Source: Xylanibacter brevis ATCC 19188 (lineage in GTDB: Bacteria > Bacteroidota > Bacteroidia > Bacteroidales > Bacteroidaceae). Taken from it: a stretch of DNA of 64,000 bases. The stretch covers positions 84,882 through 148,881 of the forward strand of contig NZ_JHXM01000010.1 of assembly GCF_000621725.1 (NCBI RefSeq), in the 5' to 3' direction. Below the pieces are notes generated by a model. The model made no database searches, was not told where the DNA came from, and worked only from the letters and a program-made list of their open reading frames with translations. Within the stretch, counting starts at the first letter, position 1. The number at the start of each line of letters is the position of its first letter. Below, in pieces: positions 25,059-33,464 of this stretch. The position numbers and the translations under genes were made by a program.

Positions 25059-26555
25059 ATGAGGAAGACATTCGTCATTATTACTGTTTGGATGCTTGGT
25101 GCTGTGCTGGGCCTGCAGGCTCAGCGCAGCTACAAGCGAGGCTTTGGCGAGAATAATCTGGGCTATATTCAGGATCTGAGCGCCCTGGCACAAGGTTGCA
25201 CGTGGTGGTATAACTGGGGCGGTGCCTCCAACAATACCCACGAGAACTACCTTGCTGCGGGCGGGCAGATGGAGTTCACCCCGATGGCATGGAACGGCAA
25301 CTACAATGTTGACAACTTGCGTGCGTACTATCAGAGTCATCCGCAAGACAAGTTCCTGCTGGGCTTCAACGAGCCCAACTTCCGGGCGCAGGCCAACATG
25401 ACACCGGCGCAGGCCGCCGAGAAGTGGGTCGCCCTGGAGCAGTTGGCCGAGGAGCTCGACCTGAAGCTGGTGGCACCTGCCCTGAACTATCCCGACGGTG
25501 CCATCAACGATGGCGTGACCTATCAACCCAAAGCATGGATGGATGGCTTCATCAAGGCTTACAAGGAGCAAAACGACGGTCGTGAGCCTCGCATCGACTT
25601 CATGGCGCTTCACTGCTACATGGACAATCCGCAGGCGATGATCGGTTTTGTGGAGGATTTTGCCAAGACCTATGGAAAGAAAGTGTGGCTCACGGAGTTC
25701 TGCGCATGGGAAAACAAAAGCCTGACGGCTGAGACCCAGCAGCAGACCATGGTCCAGAAGCTGGTGCTGCTGGAGCGCAGCCAGTGGGTGGAACGCTATG
25801 CTTGGTTTAAAGCGCGCAATGGCAACAGCTATCCTTACTATAACTTGGTGGAATATCCCAATGTTTCTAAGCAGATTCCTGCAGGCACGCTCACCAAACT
25901 GGGCTTTGCCTATGTTCATATGTCGGCATGCGACACGCTGAAGTTCTACAAGCCTGGCGACACCATCCCGGTCAACGCCTTTGTGGATGCATCCAACCTG
26001 AAAGACATCCAGTGGGGCCTTGATCCGCTGACGCGCGACAGCGTGGAGGTGGGCATGGGGGCCAGCGTGTCGTTGACCTATCAGATTGAAGTGCCCGAGG
26101 ACGGACAGTATCAGTTGCTCCTTCGTGCCGCTCGTGCCGAGGGTAGTGCCACGTTGACACCGCGTCTCAATATCCTCGATGGCGACGGCCAGGTGCTGGT
26201 CAGCAAGTATGTGATGGAACCGGGAGAGACGGCTCTGACCTACGTACCCTACGTCTTCGACCTCCAGTTGAAGGCCGGTCGTCAAACCATCACCCTGCAG
26301 AAAGACAATGCCCGCGCTTGCAACCTGTCGCTCATCCGACTGGAAAAGGCCTTCAGCGCTGACGACCCCGACCTGAAGCAGGCCACGGGCCTGCCCAGAG
26401 GTAGCCAGGTGTCGGCCATTCAGGGCACCCGCCCTCAGGCGTCCGCCGGTATCCGCTATTACGACTTGAAAGGTCAGCAGGTGCGTGCACCCAGGAAAAG
26501 CGGACTGTATGTGGTCCGCACAGAAACAGGAACCAAGAAAATTTTCACTAAATAG
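25059..26555 (+). CDS. GH128-type endo-beta-1,3-glucanase with C-terminal binding domain
   Basis: 498 residues. After a signal peptide the catalytic TIM barrel (about 25-285) shows GFNEPN with the likely acid/base E105 and VWLTEFCAW with the likely nucleophile E212, plus the Trp-rich CTWWYNWGG strand, all typical of the Glyco_hydro_cc/GH128 fold. A beta-sandwich domain follows (about 295-445, CBM6/35-like), then the tail YYDLKGQQV...GLYVVRTETG. It starts six bases after the preceding gene. GH128 enzymes act on beta-1,3-glucans; activity here is inferred. Confidence 0.85.
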   Translation: MRKTFVIITVWMLGAVLGLQAQRSYKRGFGENNLGYIQDLSALAQGCTWWYNWGGASNNTHENYLAAGGQMEFTPMAWNGNYNVDNLRAYYQSHPQDKFLLGFNEPNFRAQANMTPAQAAEKWVALEQLAEELDLKLVAPALNYPDGAINDGVTYQPKAWMDGFIKAYKEQNDGREPRIDFMALHCYMDNPQAMIGFVEDFAKTYGKKVWLTEFCAWENKSLTAETQQQTMVQKLVLLERSQWVERYAWFKARNGNSYPYYNLVEYPNVSKQIPAGTLTKLGFAYVHMSACDTLKFYKPGDTIPVNAFVDASNLKDIQWGLDPLTRDSVEVGMGASVSLTYQIEVPEDGQYQLLLRAARAEGSATLTPRLNILDGDGQVLVSKYVMEPGETALTYVPYVFDLQLKAGRQTITLQKDNARACNLSLIRLEKAFSADDPDLKQATGLPRGSQVSAIQGTRPQASAGIRYYDLKGQQVRAPRKSGLYVVRTETGTKKIFTK

Positions 26556-27623
26556 ATGAAACAACTTATTATGATGATGACGCTGGCAGCTGCTGTCACC
26601 GCAAGTGCACAGGCCGGCCAGGAGATGACAGACGATTACCAGTTGGTGTGGAGCGATGAGTTCAACGGCACCAGTCTCGACGAACGCGCATGGAACGTCG
26701 AGGTGAACGGCAATGGTGGCGGAAACCAGGAACTGCAGTACTACACGCGTGATAACGTCACCATCGAGACCGAGCCCACCAGCGGTGCCAGTTGTCTGAC
26801 GCTGACGGCTGCTCGCAAGAACTACCGCGGCAAATCGTTTGTGTCGGGGCGCCTGAACACTCAAAACAAACTGTTCTTCACCTACGGCCGTGTGGAGGCA
26901 CGCATCATGCTGCCGAAGACAGCCAACGGTCTGTGGCCCGCATTCTGGATGTTGGGCAACGACTTTCAGCAGGTGGGATGGCCACGCTGCGGCGAGGTGG
27001 ATATCCTGGAGATGGGCGATGGCACCGGCATCAGTCAGCAGAAACAGGAATACCGCTTCAACGGTGCCTGCCATTGGGGCTACTACAATGGTCAGGGGCA
27101 GTATCCCAATTATGCCCGCAGTTCGAATGCCCCCTACAGTCTGCAAGATGGCGAGTTCCATTTGTTCACCGCCGTCTGGGACGAACATAAGATTCGCATG
27201 TATCTCGATCTGGACCGCAACCCGGATGCCTCACCTTATTATGAGATAGGCGTGGAAAGCTTCGAGGACGACTGGGGCACGGGGCATTACTTCAACAAGG
27301 ACTTCTTCATAGTCTTTGACCTGGCGGTGGGTGGCCTCTATACAGGCATACTCGAGCCCAATAAGATCACGGCCTTGCCGAATAGCGGCGATGAAGCAAA
27401 GATGTATATAGACTATGTGCGGGTCTATCAGAAGAACGACAACTCGTCGTTTATCACCGTACCGGAAGGATACAGCACACGCATCTCGGAAGTAGCCCCA
27501 GGCTGCACTTCCGAGGTGTCTGCCGTTTTTGACCTGATGGGCCGCCAGCTCAGTCGCCTGCCCAAGCATCGCATCTGTCTGGTGCGCACCGACAAGGGCG
27601 TTGTCAAGGTGATGACCAAGTAG
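26556..27623 (+). CDS. GH16 endo-beta-glucanase (laminarinase-like)
   Basis: 355 residues with a signal peptide. The GH16 active-site motif is GEVDILEMG, with nucleophile E147 and acid/base E152. Other GH16 signs are YQLVWSDEFNG, NGLWPAFWMLG and YIDYVRVYQ. The beta-bulge form ExDxxE is that of laminarinase-type enzymes. It starts directly after the GH128 stop codon and ends with a Lys-capped tail. It is one of two GH16 enzymes in the locus. Confidence 0.93.
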   Translation: MKQLIMMMTLAAAVTASAQAGQEMTDDYQLVWSDEFNGTSLDERAWNVEVNGNGGGNQELQYYTRDNVTIETEPTSGASCLTLTAARKNYRGKSFVSGRLNTQNKLFFTYGRVEARIMLPKTANGLWPAFWMLGNDFQQVGWPRCGEVDILEMGDGTGISQQKQEYRFNGACHWGYYNGQGQYPNYARSSNAPYSLQDGEFHLFTAVWDEHKIRMYLDLDRNPDASPYYEIGVESFEDDWGTGHYFNKDFFIVFDLAVGGLYTGILEPNKITALPNSGDEAKMYIDYVRVYQKNDNSSFITVPEGYSTRISEVAPGCTSEVSAVFDLMGRQLSRLPKHRICLVRTDKGVVKVMTK

Positions 27624-27691
27624 TAGGGGCAGATAAAAAATGCAATACCATAAAACCATTCTATATTTATTAATCACTAACAGTAAGAAGT

Positions 27692-30514
27692 ATGAAAAAG
27701 GTATTTTTACTCTTGTTTGCCGCAATGGCAACCTTGACCAGCTTCGCCGACAATCTGGCGTCGGGAAAAGCAACATTGGCCACTTCTGGAAATGCTGCTC
27801 TGGCAGCCGATGGCAATACCAACACACGCTGGGAATCCGCACAGGAAGACCCTCAGCTGTGGCAGGTTGACCTGGGCGAAACTACGGCGTTCAACACCAT
27901 CTCTATCCTGTGGGAAGGAGCCTATGCAAAGTCATTCACGATTGAGGCAGGAAACACGCTGGGCGATGATGGCTACCTGACCGGAGGTACTGCCCTGGTC
28001 AGCGTCGCAGACCAGTCGTTGAGCGGCTTCCCCTATATGCAGAACTTCTCTTTTGCGGAAACAACAGCTCGTTATATCTTGTTCAGAGGAACTGCCCGCG
28101 GCACCAACTATGGCTATAGCTTCTGGGAGTTCGGCGTGTATAACCTCGATAAGAGTCTTACGCTGTCAAGCCTGAACATCGCTGCGGCCAGCAATCAGAC
28201 CACGGTAGGTAGCACCATTGCCATTTCGGCAGTAGGAAAAGACCAGTTGGGTGGCGCCATCGAAACGGGCACCCTGAGCTGGCAGAGCACGAATCCTACG
28301 GTGGGAACTGTCGAAAATGGTGTGTTCACCGCTCTTGCAGCCGGTACCACCACCATCACGGCTACTTCCGGACAGATCACCTCTAACCAGGTAGAGATCA
28401 CCGTTGCAGCTGGCGAGAAAATAGACCTGATGAACAACTGGCAGTATCGCATCTATCCCTTGGGCAGTGCCACGGAGACAGCCTCGCTTGTAGGCGCCTT
28501 CGATGACAATGACGGCAGTCTTTGGGAGTTGCATAAGACAACCTCTGCCGATGAGGCTGCCCGTAGTTATGAGACGGGTTTCATAGCAGACCTGGGTGCC
28601 ATCTACGATGTCAACACCATCTCTATCCACTTCGAAGGAGCTTGTTCTGAAGCCTTCACCCTGTCGTTTGCCGGCAATGACGGCGTTTTTGGCGATGCCG
28701 TCTATAATGGTGGCGCCACTGGTATCAGTAACCACACCGAGAAGTTCTCGGGCGAGAACGTGACTGGCGCACGCTATGTGAAGTTCCTGAGCACAAAGGC
28801 TTCCAGCGAGTGGGGAGTGAAAATCTACGACTTCTCTGTTGTTGGCGTGAAGACTGCCGACGTACAGTTCGCGAATCCTGAAATTACTGCCGGCGCTGTC
28901 AGCGAAACAGGCGAGGAGAGTGTGACTTTCAGTCTGACTGCCACCAATGCTAATTCTGCCTTTGTGATGTACGAGGTCGCTGCTAATGGTGTTGCAGCTC
29001 GCTACTTCAAGGGCGATAGTGGCAAGGCTTCCACCATCGTTGTGAATGGTCTGACCAGTGGTAGCACCTACAACTTTGCCATCTTTGCCATCAATGCCAA
29101 TGGCGGTCGCTCTGCCATCAAGGAACTGTCTGCCACTACTGCAGGTAATGTCTTTGTGCTGACAGCTGCTCCCACACCTGCCGAGCGTCGTGCCAATGAT
29201 GTGGTGTCTGTCTATAGCAATGCCTATCAGCCTGCCACCACTTATACTTATGGCGGTTGGGGACAGAGCACCGTTGTAGAGCCTGTCACCGTCGACGAAG
29301 ACGAGATGCTGAAGCTGAGCAACTTCAACTACCTGGGCTTTGAATACCAGACACAACTGGATCTCAGCGCCATGCAGTATCTGCACATCGATATCCTGCC
29401 CATGCAGGAAATGAATTTTGGTATGACGCCTATCCTCGTGGCAGGCACTCCCACCGAGAACTCACAGCTGGTGGGTACGCTCAAGGTGAAAGAGTGGAAT
29501 AGCTTCGATATTCCTCTTGCAAACTACAATATGGACTTCTCGAACCTGAGCCATCAGCTGAAGATAGACAATGGCAATGGCGTAGTCTATGTGGATAACA
29601 TCTACTTCTGGAAGGCACCCTCTACGGTAGAGGATACCGAGGCTCCCGTGATGACCAAAGTTGATGCTTCTAAGGTCAGAGACCATAAGGCTGTCCTGAC
29701 TGTTTGTGCCACCGATAATATCGAAGGCACGCTGCTCTACAGCGTGAAGAATGGCGACGTTGAACTTGCTACCCGCAGTGGTAAGGCAGGCGAGGATCTG
29801 ACCATCCAGCTCACCGGACTGACTGGCGAGACTGAATACAACCTCTCTGTGACAGCCCAAGACGACAAAGATAATGTGTCTGACCCCATGATTGTGTCGT
29901 TTACCACGCAGAAAGACTTTGTCCTGACTGCAGCACCTGCTCCTCAGCACAGCACCGAGGCGTACGACATCTACTCAATCTATTCCGATGCCTATGAGGC
30001 CGGTGCACCTACAGCTCACTTTGCCGACTGGGGTGGTGGTAGTCCTGTAGCCGTCCAGGTCAGCGACGACGATCAGGTGACCAAGGTCGATAACTTCAAC
30101 TACGTGGGTCAGCAGTTCGAGGCCAATCCCGACCTCAGCGGTTTTGCCCTTCATGTTGACGTGCTTTCTACCGAGATGAGCACCATCGGCATCACACCCA
30201 TCACGCTTGCCGGCGAGAAGAGCAAGACCTTCGAGATCACCGAAGGCCAGTGGACCAGTCTTGATATTGCCGCAACCGACTGGGAGTCGCCGATCAATCT
30301 GGTGAACACCTTCCAACTGAAGTTTGATGGTGGCGACAAGAGCACCACGTTGTATGTGGACAATATCTACTTCTACAAGAAGAAGGTGGCCGACCAGATC
30401 CGCGAGGTGGCAGTCAAGAAAGCCCCTGCGTACTACACACTTCAGGGTGTTCGCGTGGCGCAGCCAAAGGCCGGCATCTATGTAGTCAACGGCAAGAAAG
30501 TAGTGGTTAAGTGA
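27692..30514 (+). CDS. Large secreted multidomain glycan-binding protein
   Basis: 940 residues, signal peptide. In order: an F5/8-type-C (discoidin-like) domain (about 20-150, NLASGKATLATSGNAALAAD, NTRWESAQ), a BIG2-type Ig-like domain (about 155-240), a second discoidin-like domain (about 245-390), an Fn3-like domain (about 400-480), a beta-sandwich module (about 485-640), another Fn3-like domain, and a second copy of that module (about 745-900), then a tail ending GIYVVNGKKVVVK. No catalytic motif is seen. Probably an extended surface glycan-binding protein that passes substrate to SusCD. Confidence 0.75.
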   Translation: MKKVFLLLFAAMATLTSFADNLASGKATLATSGNAALAADGNTNTRWESAQEDPQLWQVDLGETTAFNTISILWEGAYAKSFTIEAGNTLGDDGYLTGGTALVSVADQSLSGFPYMQNFSFAETTARYILFRGTARGTNYGYSFWEFGVYNLDKSLTLSSLNIAAASNQTTVGSTIAISAVGKDQLGGAIETGTLSWQSTNPTVGTVENGVFTALAAGTTTITATSGQITSNQVEITVAAGEKIDLMNNWQYRIYPLGSATETASLVGAFDDNDGSLWELHKTTSADEAARSYETGFIADLGAIYDVNTISIHFEGACSEAFTLSFAGNDGVFGDAVYNGGATGISNHTEKFSGENVTGARYVKFLSTKASSEWGVKIYDFSVVGVKTADVQFANPEITAGAVSETGEESVTFSLTATNANSAFVMYEVAANGVAARYFKGDSGKASTIVVNGLTSGSTYNFAIFAINANGGRSAIKELSATTAGNVFVLTAAPTPAERRANDVVSVYSNAYQPATTYTYGGWGQSTVVEPVTVDEDEMLKLSNFNYLGFEYQTQLDLSAMQYLHIDILPMQEMNFGMTPILVAGTPTENSQLVGTLKVKEWNSFDIPLANYNMDFSNLSHQLKIDNGNGVVYVDNIYFWKAPSTVEDTEAPVMTKVDASKVRDHKAVLTVCATDNIEGTLLYSVKNGDVELATRSGKAGEDLTIQLTGLTGETEYNLSVTAQDDKDNVSDPMIVSFTTQKDFVLTAAPAPQHSTEAYDIYSIYSDAYEAGAPTAHFADWGGGSPVAVQVSDDDQVTKVDNFNYVGQQFEANPDLSGFALHVDVLSTEMSTIGITPITLAGEKSKTFEITEGQWTSLDIAATDWESPINLVNTFQLKFDGGDKSTTLYVDNIYFYKKKVADQIREVAVKKAPAYYTLQGVRVAQPKAGIYVVNGKKVVVK

Positions 30515-30607
30515 TATAAAAGCGGTGGTTTGAGACCGCAAGAGCGGCTGTGCTGCACTGCAAAAGTAAAGGTCTCAAACTGAAAGAGTTAAGATGTTGT
30601 TGTCAAT

Positions 30608-30717
30608 CCAGGGGCTGGACGATCGGTTTCTAGCCCCTGGATGACTCTTTTCTAGCCCCTGGCCAGACTCCATCCAGCCCCTGGAATGCAGTCGGCCAGG
30701 GGCTAGATCGACCCCAA
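30608..30717 (+). repeat. 22-bp array with palindromic CCAGGGGCTGG-type cores (locus 2)
   Basis: Five 11-bp cores at 30608, 30630, 30652, 30674 and 30696, exactly 22 bp apart: CCAGGGGCTGG, CTAGCCCCTGG twice, CCAGCCCCTGG and CCAGGGGCTAG. They are the same core in both orientations, form CYAG-NNN-CTRG. The 11-bp spacers are all different. Confidence 0.96.
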
Positions 30718-30827
30718 AACTAACGCTATTGCGAGTTCATTCGGCCACTATTGCATGATGATTCGGCCACTATTGCATGATGATTCGGCCACTCTTGCGA
30801 GATGATCCGGCTTGTATTGCGAAGAAA
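30718..30827 (+). repeat. 22-bp array, GGCCACTATTGC-type units (locus 2)
   Basis: Units at 30718, 30740, 30762, 30784 and 30806 continue the same 22-bp register. The middle three share TTCGGCCACT followed by MTTGC; ATTGC (or CTTGC) falls at 30728, 30750, 30772, 30794 and 30816. With the preceding array this fills most of the 482-base gap 30515-30997, which otherwise holds only the promoter elements. Confidence 0.93.
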
Positions 30828-30877
30828 ATGAGTTGAAATGGCGCTGTAATACCGATAAACAGGGCATGTAGAAGCGC

Positions 30878-30898
30878 AAAAGTGAGTTTTTTGCGTGG
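30878..30898 (+). promoter_or_regulatory. Second copy of the candidate operator
   Basis: AAAAGTGAGTTTTTT plus two bases and GTGG, matching 19293-19313 before susC. It lies 32 bases upstream of the -7 box of the next gene. Confidence 0.5.
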
Positions 30899-30929
30899 TA
30901 TTTTTGATGGCAGGTTTGCATAATTCCTC

Positions 30930-30937
30930 TACTTTTG
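30930..30937 (+). promoter_or_regulatory. -7 box of the second PUL transcript
   Basis: TACTTTTG, 60 bases before ATG 30998. A TTTG at 30903-30906 is 23 bp upstream, slightly longer than the usual spacer, which suits an activated promoter. Confidence 0.6.
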
Positions 30938-30997
30938 CAGCAGAAACCAGAACTAAAATTAATGAACCATTTCATATAGTTACTAATCATAAAAACA

Positions 30998-33166
30998 ATG
31001 AAACAAGTATTATTGCTATTCGCAGTTTTCATGACAACTGCGCTGAGCACATCGGCTCAGACGAATGTGACTTCCGGAAGGACTGTGGTCCCTCTGGGTG
31101 GCTTGAAGACCTTTACCAAAAATGATGGTACTACTACTTACACGATTGACAATTCGCAATTACAGAAAATCACAGTCAACGGAAATACGTCGAACGTCTA
31201 TCTCTTTCCGGAAGAAGGCGGCAGCTACAACACCGACGACAATAAGGCCTTGGGCATACAAGGTTTCTATATTGACTTAGGTGAGGCGAAGACCATTGGC
31301 AATATCAACACCACATGGGAGGGGGCTGCCGCAGGTGGTAAGGTCTATGTGACCAACACCCAACCGGCCGACGATGGTACGCTGAGCGGCGAAACAGAGA
31401 TTGCCTCGTTCTCGAATGCTCAGGAGACGGTGAAGAACGCCACGGTGACGGTGGCTAATAGTGGACGCTACATCGTGTTTGTGCCCTCTACGGCGACCAA
31501 CTACGGTTGGGGTGTGAAGATCAGGACATTTGTGGCCTACGATACCTACACACCCGTGCTGACAACGATGACGGCCAGCATCAGTAATCCCGTCATCTTC
31601 TCGGGCAACAGTTCGCAGATCACCTATACCGCCCTGGATCAGGTGGGCACGCCATGCACCATCACGCCGACTTACGAAAGTAGTGATGAGGCTGTGGCTA
31701 CGGTCTCTGGCTCGGGTCTTGTCACGGGCGTATCCACCGGTGTGGCTACAATCACGGTTGGTTCGGGTGTTGCGGGCAAGTCGGCCACGGTCCAGGTGAG
31801 GGTCTATGACATGCCGACAACGGCACCTGCCGCTCCCACAGGCGATGACGTGACCATTGTTTACGACGGCACTACAGGTGCATGGTCTGACCAAGGCTGG
31901 GGCTGGGGCAGTCAGCAGGAAAATGTGTCGATCGACGGCAAGACCTGTCGTAAGGGCAGTAAGCTGGGCGGCATGCAGATACCTAATCCGCTGAAGGACT
32001 ATAGCGAGCGCGACAAACTGGTGGTTGACGTGTGGTCGGCAGAAGCCCACACACTGACCCTCTATTTCGAGGGCGAGGGCACATCGCGACTCTTCAACCT
32101 GAACGCCGGTTGGAACGAGCTGCAGGTGGCCACCTCAGAGATTGCTGCCCCCGAGAATGTGAACTATCTGACCTTCCGCTATCACGACTCGGTCAAGGAC
32201 GGTCTGCTGATATTCTCTAACATCTATTATGCGAAAGGTTCTGTCGTGAATCCCTGTTCGGTAGTCAATGGTGTGGTATCAGGCGACGTGACCACCGCCG
32301 ACGAAACCATCATCAACGCTTCTACAGCGCCTGTTGTCGATATGCGAGGCGCCAATATCGTGGAAGCTGTCACGCTGTCGCCTGCCAATCCGAATGCCAT
32401 CGTGTTGGTAGAAGGAACGGGGCGTGTGCCCAGTCAGTCGGTCGATGCCGACAATCTGGTGGTCTTTGATGGCTTGTACTATCGTTCGGCCACGGGCAAG
32501 GCGCTGACCTTCGTCGACAGCAATACCGATGCTATTGCCAGAACCATGACTATCGATGCTCAGGCCGAGGGCGTCACCATCAGTCGTACGCTTGCTGCCA
32601 ACAAATGGGCCACATCCTATCTGCCTTTCGCATCGACACAGAACGATGCCATCGATGTTTACACGTTTACGGCCATGGAAGGAGATGCGCCGGTGCTGAC
32701 AAGGCGTGATGGTGCCAATGCACACATCATCCCGGCAGCCACACCGGTCGTGATTCACAACACCACCGACGCACCGGTAGATATCGTGGCAACAGGCAAG
32801 GTTGACTTCTATCTGGGTGCTACACCCTCAAGCGTGGAACAGGCTACTGTGGTTTTCAAGGGCAACTATGCCCCCTTCGTGACTGATGGAACGCAGTATG
32901 GCGTCTATGGCGACGTGGGCGCAGCCCTTCAGTTGAACAAACTCAACGGTGCCACGGTTGGATGCTTCCGCAGTTATTTCACAGGTCTGTCGGGTTCGTA
33001 CGCTTCTCGCGAGATTATTCTCGTCGACGGCTCGACCACCCGCGTCGCAACCGTCACAGCCGACCATGTGGAGCTGGTTCCCGTGTACAACCTCCAGGGT
33101 CAGCGCATACAGCGACCTGTCAAGGGACTCTATATCGTGAATGGTAAGAAAGTAATGATGAAATAA
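30998..33166 (+). CDS. Secreted multidomain glycan-binding protein
   Basis: 722 residues, signal peptide ending STSAQ. A discoidin-like domain (about 45-185; GIQGFYIDLGEAKTIGNINT), a BIG2 Ig-like domain (about 190-265; ATVSGSGLVTGVSTGVATI), a beta-sandwich module (about 280-410), then a beta-rich region (about 415-690) and the tail YNLQGQRIQRPVKGLYIVNG. It resembles the 940-residue protein upstream in its domain choice. No catalytic residues are recognised. It has its own promoter, separate from the susC unit. Confidence 0.7.
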   Translation: MKQVLLLFAVFMTTALSTSAQTNVTSGRTVVPLGGLKTFTKNDGTTTYTIDNSQLQKITVNGNTSNVYLFPEEGGSYNTDDNKALGIQGFYIDLGEAKTIGNINTTWEGAAAGGKVYVTNTQPADDGTLSGETEIASFSNAQETVKNATVTVANSGRYIVFVPSTATNYGWGVKIRTFVAYDTYTPVLTTMTASISNPVIFSGNSSQITYTALDQVGTPCTITPTYESSDEAVATVSGSGLVTGVSTGVATITVGSGVAGKSATVQVRVYDMPTTAPAAPTGDDVTIVYDGTTGAWSDQGWGWGSQQENVSIDGKTCRKGSKLGGMQIPNPLKDYSERDKLVVDVWSAEAHTLTLYFEGEGTSRLFNLNAGWNELQVATSEIAAPENVNYLTFRYHDSVKDGLLIFSNIYYAKGSVVNPCSVVNGVVSGDVTTADETIINASTAPVVDMRGANIVEAVTLSPANPNAIVLVEGTGRVPSQSVDADNLVVFDGLYYRSATGKALTFVDSNTDAIARTMTIDAQAEGVTISRTLAANKWATSYLPFASTQNDAIDVYTFTAMEGDAPVLTRRDGANAHIIPAATPVVIHNTTDAPVDIVATGKVDFYLGATPSSVEQATVVFKGNYAPFVTDGTQYGVYGDVGAALQLNKLNGATVGCFRSYFTGLSGSYASREIILVDGSTTRVATVTADHVELVPVYNLQGQRIQRPVKGLYIVNGKKVMMK

Positions 33167-33183
33167 GAAGGAAGAATAGTGAT

Positions 33184-33360
33184 ATGAAACAGAATTATAT
33201 CAAACCATGGACAGAGATTGTGACCATCGCCACAACCCAAATGATGGCTGTCAGTAACCCGAACGAGAGGAAGGCCGTTGTGAGCGAGGAAGAAGTCACG
33301 ACGGGCTATGTAGATAGTCGCTCTTACGATATTTGGACAGACGAAGAAGACGAATATTGA
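33184..33360 (+). CDS. 58-residue small acidic protein, function unknown
   Basis: ATG 33184 to TGA 33358-33360. It begins MKQNYIKPWTEIVTI, continues with TTQMMAVS, and ends in a very acidic stretch (WTDEEDEY). There is no signal peptide. It lies 17 bases after the preceding stop and 42 bases before a strong terminator. Short proteins starting K-x-Y-I-K-P and carrying a ...MLAxS-like word are, from memory, common next to Bacteroidota surface-protein genes; their role is not established. The leader-plus-core look invites comparison with peptide precursors, but no modifying enzyme is nearby. Confidence 0.7.
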   Translation: MKQNYIKPWTEIVTIATTQMMAVSNPNERKAVVSEEEVTTGYVDSRSYDIWTDEEDEY

Positions 33361-33401
33361 TATCTAGTTAATAATAGTAGTTATTAGTTTTTAGTATTGA
33401 C

Positions 33402-33439
33402 AGGAGTCAGACTCCGTGACGGACACTGACTCCTTTTTT
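33402..33439 (+). terminator. Strong hairpin terminator before the GH81 gene
   Basis: AGGAGTCAG (33402-33410) pairs with CTGACTCCT (33426-33434), with an inner TCCG-tga-CGGA helix, followed by a T-run. It ends the transcript of the small protein gene. No -7 box was seen between it and GH81 (start 33465), so GH81 may rely on read-through. Confidence 0.9.
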
Positions 33440-33464
33440 AAAAAAACAAAGTGAATAAGTAGAA

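Noticed and set aside
24603..27188. 861-codon open frame antisense to the GH128/GH16 genes
   Set aside because: It mirrors the codon bias of well-supported genes on the plus strand and has no recognisable domain, promoter or start context.
30608..30717. Possible ordinary Rho-independent terminator
   Set aside because: The cores can form only short hairpins of about four pairs and are not followed by T-runs; the 22-bp regularity is unexplained by termination.
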